A stretch of 8,932 nt of DNA from Xanthobacteraceae bacterium (GTDB lineage: Bacteria > Pseudomonadota > Alphaproteobacteria > Rhizobiales > Xanthobacteraceae), in the NCBI GenBank assembly GCA_030043175.1, contig JASHYD010000783.1:1-8932 (forward strand), read 5' to 3'. A program made the position numbers and the translations under genes. Numbering within the stretch: the first letter of the stretch is position 1; each line of letters begins with the position of its first letter. Below are positions 1 through 4,898 of this stretch, in pieces. The notes beneath the pieces are model-generated. The model did not search any database. It was not told the origin of the DNA and saw only the letters and a program-made list of their open reading frames with translations.

Positions 1-87
1 CCATTGTGTTGCGAATTTGTCGCATTGCCCCCACATTGGAACCGAACAGCCGGGGCTGGACGCCGGCGCCAACTGGAGAGATTCGCG

Positions 88-1065
88 ATGCGCGACCCCT
101 ATGAAGTGCTGGGGGTGAAGAAGAGTGCGGATGCGGCGACAATCAAGAGCGCGTATCGCAAGCTCGCCAAGAAACTGCATCCTGACGCCAACAAGAGTGA
201 TCCCAAAGCCGCTCAGCGCTTTGCCGAGATCAATTCGGCCTATGAGCTTCTTGGCGAAGAAGACAAGCGCAAGGCTTACGATCGCGGCGAGATCGATGCG
301 GACGGCAAGCCGAGATTCCGCGGCTTCGAGGGCTTTGGTCCGGGAGGCGGTTTCGGTCGCGCTGGACGCGGCGGCCCCGATTTCAGCTACGAACATTTCT
401 CTTTTGGGCCGGAGGGCGCGCGGCGCGCCGGCGGGCCGGGCGGGTTCTCCAGCTTCGATGATTTGCTCAACAGCATGTTCGCCGGCGCCGCGCGCGGCCG
501 CGGGCGGGTCCACCCCGGCTTTGCGCCCGAAGAGACGGAGCCGGCCAGCCAGGATGTCACGGCGGAGGTTACAATTGCGCTCACCGAAGCCGCCAAGGGC
601 ACGACCCGGCGCGTGCGGCTGCCCACCGGCAAGGAGGTCGATGTCAAGATTCCGGGCGGGCTCGGCGAGGGCAAGCAGATCCGCCTCAAGGGCCAGGGGT
701 TGTCCGGTCCAGGCGGAATCGGCGACCTTCTGATCACCGTCAAGATAGCGCCGCATGCCTACTTCGTGCGCGACGGCGATAATCTGCGCATCGACGTCCC
801 GATCACGCTTTATGAGGCCGTCCTCGGGGGCAAAGTGCGGGTGCCGACGCTTGACGGCGCCGTCGAGCTCACGATCCCGGCGGGCACGACGAGCGGGCGC
901 ACCTTCCGGATCACCGGCAAGGGCATGCCGGCCAAAGGCAAGGCCGGTGATTTGTATGCCACGGTGCAGATCGCACTCCCGGGCAAGGGCGATCGGGAGC
1001 TTGAGGAGCTGATGCGCAAATGGCTCAGCGACAAGCCTTACGATCCGCGCAAGAACCTGCGATAG
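88..1065 (+). CDS. DnaJ C-terminal-domain co-chaperone, CbpA-like (type B Hsp40)
   Basis: Predicted 325-aa cytoplasmic Hsp40 that would deliver unfolded clients to DnaK and stimulate its ATPase. The J domain is at residues 1-66, with the invariant HPD motif at 31-33. A Gly/Phe-rich linker follows at about 77-147. Two beta-sandwich substrate-binding domains lie at about 155-235 and 236-305, with a C-terminal helix. No CxxCxGxG repeats are present, so this is not canonical DnaJ but the zinc-finger-less CbpA/DnaJ-class-II type; length fits that group. I chose ATG 88 because GGAGAG at 75-80 lies 7 bases upstream and the protein then begins directly with the J domain (MRDPYEVLGV). The reading frame is open further upstream, but those 28 extra codons look unlike protein. 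It seems to be a single gene: nothing convincing follows for about 420 bases. Family call is firm; the exact orthologue (cbpA or another paralogue) is not settled. Confidence 0.95.
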   Translation: MRDPYEVLGVKKSADAATIKSAYRKLAKKLHPDANKSDPKAAQRFAEINSAYELLGEEDKRKAYDRGEIDADGKPRFRGFEGFGPGGGFGRAGRGGPDFSYEHFSFGPEGARRAGGPGGFSSFDDLLNSMFAGAARGRGRVHPGFAPEETEPASQDVTAEVTIALTEAAKGTTRRVRLPTGKEVDVKIPGGLGEGKQIRLKGQGLSGPGGIGDLLITVKIAPHAYFVRDGDNLRIDVPITLYEAVLGGKVRVPTLDGAVELTIPAGTTSGRTFRITGKGMPAKGKAGDLYATVQIALPGKGDRELEELMRKWLSDKPYDPRKNLR

Positions 1066-1488
1066 CGAGGGGTCTGGTCCAGCTTCATCCATTGCCCTGG
1101 TGCGCCATCCAGCTGTTGCCGATTTTCACGTCACAGCGCGATCCGGGAGGCTGCTTGTTCCGGCGCCGATCTGCAGCGCGAGCACGCAGGGTTGAAAGCA
1201 GCCCCAGATGTCCTTAAGCATGCGGCGACAGGTGTGAGACCGGATCGGGCACATCCTCGCTGACACGGTATCGGCGCGTGCTCATTCTCGGCAGCTGCTT
1301 CAACTTCGAGGCGAGCCTGCTTGTGGCGGTTACGAGAAGGCACTTCGCATCGCCCGGCGCCCGACAAACCCCAATGAGTGAGTGCCTCGCAATCCGCAAC
1401 GGCTACGGCCGTTTAGGCGCCGGCTGAAATCCGAGTGAGCGGCAAACCAGAAGCGCGCGTCGTCAACCAAACCCGCCGGAGCGCCTCC
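1066..1488. other. Intergenic stretch with no supported gene
   Basis: 423 bases between the convergent co-chaperone gene and the DUF3551-like gene. Both strands have short open frames, but none has a ribosome binding site together with a recognisable protein, and they overlap each other in ways typical of GC-rich noise. I found no strong hairpin with a T-run that would serve as terminator for either flanking gene. A 4-bp stem (GGAG/CTCC, 1478-1488) just past the stop of the minus-strand gene is too short to call. Confidence 0.5.
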
Positions 1489-1764
1489 TCACTGGTCAGA
1501 GTTGCGTTTGGCCGGCTGGCGTCGCGCCGGCCTCGTGCGGTTTGCCTGATCGGCCGCACTCGTGGCGCCGCGAAAGGAGGGGTTTTGGAAGCAGCTGCTG
1601 CCAAACCCGCGCGTCGAACTCGCCGCACATTCCTCGCGACTCGAAAAAACGCACTGCCGGGTCCCCGAGTCTGTCGTGCACCAAGGATATTCAACAGCGT
1701 GAACCTGCGCCGACGCAGTCAACACAGCAGACAGTGCCAATCCGGCAATTATCAGTTGTCTCAT
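1489..1764 (-). CDS. Small secreted DUF3551-like cysteine protein
   Basis: A 91-aa protein with a clear Sec signal peptide: MRQ start, hydrophobic core at residues 4-17, and a likely cleavage after the AQVHA motif at residue 23. The mature part begins VEYPWC and has four cysteines at 29, 38, 46 and 58, which could form two disulfides, then a basic, low-complexity tail. The signal peptide, the YPWC start and the Cys spacing match DUF3551 proteins, abundant in Bradyrhizobium and relatives and of unknown function. The start is supported by a strong AGGA/GGAGG site (complement of 1772-1777) about 6-8 bases upstream. The 5' leader can form a CCCGC-GCA-GCGGG hairpin (complement of 1776-1788) that touches the Shine-Dalgarno sequence; whether it regulates is unknown. 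A longer open frame on the opposite strand is judged a shadow. Confidence 0.82.
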   Translation of the reverse strand: MRQLIIAGLALSAVLTASAQVHAVEYPWCTTDSGTRQCVFSSREECAASSTRGFGSSCFQNPSFRGATSAADQANRTRPARRQPAKRNSDQ

Positions 1765-2068
1765 GCTGTTTCCTCCCCGCTGCGCGGGATCATAAGCTGT
1801 TAGCGCGCATGTTAGCTATCCATCCCGAGGGACAGACTTTTCTTGGGTGGGCAGTTTGCGCATCGGTGATGCGGGATGGGTGCGAGCTCACCGGACCGGC
1901 TCAACGCCGACCCCATGTGGGCCGGATGTGCAGCTAGGAGCTTTGGCTTGGCGGTCTACGCAGAGGGCCACGGCGCCAAATTTCATCACCTTTCAATAGG
2001 TCTATGAACGTCCAGCCACAAAAATTGCCCGCTATTTTTCTTGCGTCTGCGAAGGAGGGGTAAGTCGC

Positions 2069-2107
2069 ATGACGAGCGAAGAAGTGATATTAATCTTGAT
2101 ACATTAA
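2069..2107 (+). CDS. Possible 12-codon small ORF with strong ribosome binding site
   Basis: ATG at 2069 opens a 12-codon frame (MTSEEVILILIH) that ends at TAA 2105-2107. It is preceded by AAGGAGG at 2052-2058, an unusually good Shine-Dalgarno match, 10 bases from the ATG. It lies at the edge of the AT-rich stretch. It could be a leader peptide, the start of a gene lost by frameshift or deletion, or chance. No homology is recognised and no downstream gene is in reach for attenuation. Confidence 0.15.
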   Translation: MTSEEVILILIH

Positions 2108-2114
2108 TACATTA
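2099..2114. repeat. 8-bp tandem repeat ATACATTA x2
   Basis: Two exact, adjacent copies of ATACATTA in the AT-rich intergenic region. No function can be assigned; it may be simple-sequence drift. Confidence 0.6.
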
Positions 2115-2312
2115 AGCCTTTTTTGGCACATGCACAATAATGATGTAATCAGTTTACTTTACCGGTTGTCACTCCCAGTGCGGCAGTACCAACTTCTCCT
2201 GCTGGTTTGTGGCGGGCTATCGATTATTCTCTGCGTCCAATTTGTAGGTGAATTGTTTAGGTCCAGGTAAACAGACTAAAGACTAAAGCGCCAATGGATA
2301 AGTCTTTCATCC

Positions 2313-2350
2313 ATATTTTTGAGGGTTTACTCGATATTTTTGAGGCTTTA
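2313..2350. repeat. 17-bp direct repeat, 21-bp period
   Basis: ATATTTTTGAGGGTTTA at 2313-2329 and ATATTTTTGAGGCTTTA at 2334-2350 match at 16 of 17 positions, with start points 21 bases apart, about two helical turns. That spacing would put both copies on the same DNA face, as in a double operator. The core ATATTTTTGAG occurs a third time at 4001-4011, upstream of phaR. A role as protein-binding site is inference. Confidence 0.75.
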
Positions 2351-2466
2351 TTCAGGGCCGATCAGGCACCCCCTGATGCGGTCGGGAGGGTGGTTTGATC
2401 GAGCGCTGAAGCTTCCCCGCAAACCGCATGATCAGGGCGCTCACCGGGAGGCGATAGGTCGCTCCT

Positions 2467-2507
2467 GGTCTGCCTTCGGGGTCTGCCTTTCGGGGTCTGC
2501 CTTTCGG
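2467..2507. repeat. Three tandem 13/14-bp GC-rich repeats
   Basis: GGTCTGCCTTCGG (2467-2479) is followed by two exact copies of GGTCTGCCTTTCGG (2480-2493 and 2494-2507). The first copy lacks one T. This looks like a small slippage-derived minisatellite in non-coding DNA downstream of phaA. Confidence 0.8.
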
Positions 2508-2536
2508 GATCGGTCGATACTGTAGGGAACCAACAA

Positions 2537-2566
2537 TGCCTGTCTAACCTAATGGAAAGACAGGCA
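2537..2566 (-). terminator. Candidate terminator hairpin downstream of phaA
   Basis: TGCCTGTCT (2537-2545) and AGACAGGCA (2558-2566) form a perfect 9-bp stem with a 12-base loop, starting 10 bases past the phaA stop. In the phaA direction the tail reads TTGTTGG, so the U-tract is poor. It may be an inefficient intrinsic terminator, a 3'-end stabilising hairpin, or an operator-like inverted repeat. Its place right after phaA argues that phaA is transcribed alone. Confidence 0.45.
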
Positions 2567-2576
2567 AATTAGCGAT

Positions 2577-3752
2577 CTAGCGTTCAACGCACATCGCAAT
2601 GCCCATGCCGCCGCCGATGCACAGCGTGGCAAGGCCTTTCTTGGCGTTGCGCTTCTCCATTTCGTAGAGCAACGTCACCAGTACGCGGGCGCCGGACGCG
2701 CCGATCGGATGCCCGAGTGCAATCGCACCGCCGTTGACGTTGACCTTGCCGGTATCCCAGCCGAGGTCCTTGTTGACGGCGCACGCCTGTGCCGCAAATG
2801 CCTCGTTCGCCTCGATGAGATCGAGGTCGCTGATTGCCCAGCCCGCCTTCTTGAGGGCCGCACGAGACGCCGGGATCGGGCCCGTACCCATGATGGCGGG
2901 ATCGACGCCCGCGTGAGCCCAGGAAACGATCCGGGCCAATACCTTGCGATTCTCCTTGGCGGCCTCGCTCGCCGTCATCAGCACCACCGCGGCGGCGCCG
3001 TCATTGATGCCCGACGCATTGGCGGCCGTGACCGTGCCGTCCTTGGCAAAGGCGGGGCGCAGCTTACTGATGCCGTCAAGCGTCGTGCCGTGCTTGGGAA
3101 ACTCGTCGGTCTCGATCACGATGTCCCCCTTGCGCGCCTTGACGGTGACGGGCACGATCTCATCCTTGAACCGCCCGCCCTTTTGGGCGGCTTCCGCCTT
3201 GTTTTGCGAAGCGACGGCGAATTCATCTTGTTGCTGGCGGGTGATCTGCCACTGCCGGGCGACGTTTTCTGCAGTATTGCCCATGTGATAGCCGTTGAAG
3301 GCGTCCCACAGACCATCCTTGATCATGGTATCGACCATTTCGAAATTGCCCATCTTGACGCCGCCGCGCAGGTGCGCGCAGTGCGGCGCCATGCTCATGG
3401 ATTCCTGGCCGCCGGCGACCACAATGTGGGAGTCGCCGTTGAAAATGGCCTGGTAGCCAAGGGCGACCGCGCGCAGGCCCGAGCCGCACAGCTGGTTGAC
3501 GCCCCAGGCCGGCGTCTCGACCGGGATGCCGGCCGCAATCGATGCTTGCCGGGCCGGGTTCTGGCCTTCTCCGGCCGTGAGAATTTGGCCCATGATCACT
3601 TCGGATGCCCGCGGTGCCTCGACACCGGCACGTTTCAGGGCAGCCTTGATGGCAACCGCGCCGAGCTCGTGGGCGGGCAGGTTGGCGAAACCGCCATTGA
3701 ACGCCCCGACCGGCGTGCGGGCTGCCCCGACGATGACGATGTCATCTTTCAT
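2577..3752 (-). CDS. phaA: Acetyl-CoA C-acetyltransferase (beta-ketothiolase)
   Basis: A complete 391-aa thiolase that condenses two acetyl-CoA to acetoacetyl-CoA, the first step of PHB synthesis, and can run in reverse. The catalytic residues sit at the classic positions: Cys89 in NQLCGSG (acyl nucleophile), His348 in LGHPIGASG and Cys378 in LCIGGGMG (acid/base), with Asn316 in EANEAFA helping to form an oxyanion hole. Length and numbering match the biosynthetic PhaA enzymes closely. The start is set by AGGAGG (complement of 3759-3764) 6 bases before the ATG and by the typical [14 protein letters not shown] opening. It is divergent from phaR with a 481-base gap, the usual rhizobial pairing, and PhaR is a plausible regulator. 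phaB is not downstream. A house-keeping acetoacetyl-CoA thiolase (atoB) role cannot be excluded from sequence alone. The long open frame on the opposite strand is a shadow. Confidence 0.96.
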   Translation of the reverse strand: MKDDIVIVGAARTPVGAFNGGFANLPAHELGAVAIKAALKRAGVEAPRASEVIMGQILTAGEGQNPARQASIAAGIPVETPAWGVNQLCGSGLRAVALGYQAIFNGDSHIVVAGGQESMSMAPHCAHLRGGVKMGNFEMVDTMIKDGLWDAFNGYHMGNTAENVARQWQITRQQQDEFAVASQNKAEAAQKGGRFKDEIVPVTVKARKGDIVIETDEFPKHGTTLDGISKLRPAFAKDGTVTAANASGINDGAAAVVLMTASEAAKENRKVLARIVSWAHAGVDPAIMGTGPIPASRAALKKAGWAISDLDLIEANEAFAAQACAVNKDLGWDTGKVNVNGGAIALGHPIGASGARVLVTLLYEMEKRNAKKGLATLCIGGGMGIAMCVER

Positions 3753-3782
3753 ACTAAGCCTCCTGTTGAATTGACTTTGTTG

Positions 3783-3794
3783 CGCTCGCGAGCG
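3783..3794. promoter_or_regulatory. 12-bp palindrome CGCTCGCGAGCG upstream of phaA
   Basis: A perfect 12-bp palindrome centred about 36 bases upstream of the phaA start codon. It could be an operator overlapping the phaA promoter or leader. A related CGCTCGCGAG string occurs inside phaR (about 4549-4558), so GC-rich chance is a real alternative. Confidence 0.25.
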
Positions 3795-4000
3795 GCAGCA
3801 GCCGGCAGGTCGACGGAGGTTTTCCGGGTGCGCAACTGGCTGGATTCGCCGTGGTCAATGCCGCCGTCTTCTTGCGCTGTCAATTGGCCCAACATCTCGC
3901 CATCCCGCCGGGGGCGATCCGGTCCGGCAGATCGGCCCGCCGCCCTCGGGAGATATGTGGCGGCTGCCCACAAAGTAGTAGCCCATTGCCATGAAACGTC

Positions 4001-4011
4001 ATATTTTTGAG
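4001..4011. repeat. Third copy of ATATTTTTGAG
   Basis: This exactly repeats the 11-base core of the two direct repeats at 2313 and 2334. It is preceded by C, as is the 2313 copy, and lies immediately upstream of the broken PhaR-like reading frame. Confidence 0.65.
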
Positions 4012-4035
4012 ATGGATGAAAAAAGCGCTACCGAG

Positions 4036-4228
4036 ATGTGGCCGGGATCAGAACCGGTGTTCGTCAAACGATATTGCAGGGCAACGTCTCTATCGTCCTG
4101 CGACCAGCACCTATCTGACCCGCGGCAATCTCATGAGTGAAAAACGGCGAGAAATTCTCTCGTGATCGACGGCCGGCAGGGGAAATGACGTCACCTTGCT
4201 GTATCACCCATTCATCGTAGAGCATTGA
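4036..4228 (+). pseudogene. Frame-broken PhaR N-terminal-domain gene (PHB_acc_N-like)
   Basis: Reading through frame changes gives a protein that lines up with the first 66 residues of the intact PhaR. Segments are MWPGSEPVFVKRY (4036-4074), QRLYRPATSTYLTRGNLMS (4082-4138), KNGEKF (4140-4157), VID (4162-4170) and DVTLLYHPFIVEH (4187-4225). PhaR has EPIVIKKY, RRLYNTGTSTYVT, VKNGEDF, VVYD and DIT at the matching places, with about two dozen identities over some 60 positions. Each junction shifts frame by a net +1 modulo 3, so four disruptions are needed. The final segment ends at a TGA (4226-4228) only 5 bases before phaR. An in-frame ATG at 4012 could extend the start. The simplest reading is a once-intact short gene with only the DNA-binding domain, upstream of and perhaps translationally coupled to phaR. 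A decayed partial duplication of phaR is the alternative. The DNA similarity is moderate, so the copy is not recent. Confidence 0.68.
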
Positions 4229-4233
4229 ACAAC

Positions 4234-4866
4234 ATGGCCAAACCCGATGAGCCGATTGTCATAAAAAAATACGCCAATCGGCGGCTCTACAATACCGGGA
4301 CCAGCACCTACGTGACCCTGGAGGACCTCGCCTGCATGGTCAAGAACGGTGAAGACTTCGTCGTCTACGACGCCAAATCGAGCGAGGACATCACACGGTC
4401 CGTCCTCACGCAGATCATCTTCGAACAGGAGAACAAGGGCGGCCAGAACCTGCTGCCCATTACGTTCCTGCGCCAGCTCATTCGCTTTTACGGCGACAGC
4501 ATGCAGATGCTGGTGCCGCGCTATCTCGAAGTTTCCATCCAATCATTCGCTCGCGAGCAGGAGAAGTTTCGCCAGCACATGACCCAGGCCTTCGGCGCCG
4601 GTCCGTTCGCTCCGCTGGAGGACCAGGTACGGCGGAACATGGAAATGTTCGAGCGGGCTTTTGCGATGTTTGCGCCGTTCGCGCGCCGGGAGGCGCAGGC
4701 CGACGAAAGCCAAAAACCGGCGGGCGCGCCGTTCGCGCGCCGGGAGGCGCAGGCCGGCGAAAGCCAAAAACCGGCGGGCCCTTCGGGTGACGAGATCGAC
4801 GATCTCAAGCGCCAGCTCGACGACGTGCAGAAACGCCTTGACCGCCTGAGCGAGACGAAGAGCTGA
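4234..4866 (+). CDS. phaR: Polyhydroxyalkanoate synthesis repressor PhaR
   Basis: A 210-aa cytoplasmic regulator. In characterised relatives PhaR binds PHA granules and, when no polymer is present, represses phasin and other PHA genes. The N-terminal DNA-binding domain (PHB_acc_N type) covers about residues 7-65 with the hallmark IKKYANRRLYNT and TSTYVTLEDL motifs; the PHB_acc domain follows (about 68-106, LLPITFLRQLIRFYGDSMQ). Residues 147-164 and 165-182 are a tandem 18-aa duplication rich in Ala, Arg and Glu. The last 25 residues (DEIDDLKRQLDDVQKRLDRL) form a probable coiled coil for oligomerisation. I chose ATG 4234 because it gives the conserved MAKPDEP start; TTG 4225 in the same frame adds three residues. 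There is no good Shine-Dalgarno sequence (only TAGAG around 4218-4222), which fits a history of coupling to the broken upstream frame. Identity is firm. Confidence 0.95.
   Translation: MAKPDEPIVIKKYANRRLYNTGTSTYVTLEDLACMVKNGEDFVVYDAKSSEDITRSVLTQIIFEQENKGGQNLLPITFLRQLIRFYGDSMQMLVPRYLEVSIQSFAREQEKFRQHMTQAFGAGPFAPLEDQVRRNMEMFERAFAMFAPFARREAQADESQKPAGAPFARREAQAGESQKPAGPSGDEIDDLKRQLDDVQKRLDRLSETKS
4672..4779 (+). repeat. 54-bp in-frame tandem duplication inside phaR
   Basis: Units 4672-4725 and 4726-4779 are identical except for one base (A at 4703, G at 4757), which changes Asp to Gly. Each encodes 18 residues starting APFARREAQA and ending SQKPAG. The unit lies in the linker between the PHB_acc domain and the terminal coiled coil, so it adds length without breaking a domain. 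Near-identity means a recent event or homogenisation. Confidence 0.95.
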
Positions 4867-4875
4867 TTCTGCAGG

Positions 4876-4898
4876 CCGCTCAAGCGGACACGTTTTTT
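4876..4898 (+). terminator. Weak intrinsic terminator after phaR
   Basis: A short stem CCGC (4876-4879) / GCGG (4884-4887) with a TCAA loop, then ACACG and a run of six T (4893-4898), starting 9 bases after the phaR stop. The stem is short and the T-run is offset by 5 bases, so efficiency is doubtful. It sits in the 31-base gap between convergent phaR and the gamma-glutamyltransferase-family gene, where termination is expected. Confidence 0.4.

Larger units (their letters stand above)
1765..2576. other. 812-base gene-poor region, AT-rich in the middle
   Basis: No convincing gene lies between the DUF3551-like gene and the 3' end of phaA. About 2080-2350 is much more AT-rich than the flanks; 2101-2160 has about 28% GC by my count. 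It holds short direct repeats (2099-2114, 2274-2287, 2313-2350 and 2467-2507), an ATGGAT/ATCCAT inverted repeat (2294-2299 with 2309-2314) and an ATCAGG/CCTGAT inverted repeat (2361-2366 with 2372-2377). The promoter of the DUF3551-like gene should lie at its left end. I saw no remnant of phaB, an insertion sequence or a tRNA. The 68-residue open frame at 2319-2525 crosses the repeats, lacks a binding site and resembles nothing I know. Confidence 0.6.
3753..4035. promoter_or_regulatory. Divergent phaA / phaR control region
   Basis: This non-coding DNA must hold the phaA promoter (minus strand) and probably that of phaR. I see no convincing sigma70 boxes. It contains a 12-bp perfect palindrome near phaA (3783-3794) and the third copy of ATATTTTTGAG (4001-4011). 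PhaR proteins studied in Paracoccus bind TGC-rich inverted sites; I found no clear match here. Short open frames on both strands resemble no known protein. Confidence 0.45.

Noticed and set aside
10..24. TGCGA/TCGCA inverted repeat upstream of the co-chaperone gene
   Set aside because: Five-base arms with a 5-base gap are too short to call an operator; a heat-shock CIRCE element would need a 9-bp arm with different sequence.
1435..1803. 122-codon plus-strand frame over the DUF3551-like gene
   Set aside because: The minus-strand frame has a signal peptide, spaced cysteines and a strong ribosome binding site; this one has none of these.
1066..2576. Insertion sequence or transposase remnant
   Set aside because: No terminal inverted repeats with target duplication and no transposase-like motif in any frame.
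2709..4010. 433-codon open frame on the plus strand opposite phaA
   Set aside because: It is antisense to a complete thiolase with all catalytic residues, shows no family features, and follows from GC-rich codon bias.
3753..4035. TGC-rich PhaR operator in the phaA-phaR gap
   Set aside because: I looked for CTGC-spacer-GCAG type sites as reported for Paracoccus PhaR and found no convincing pair.
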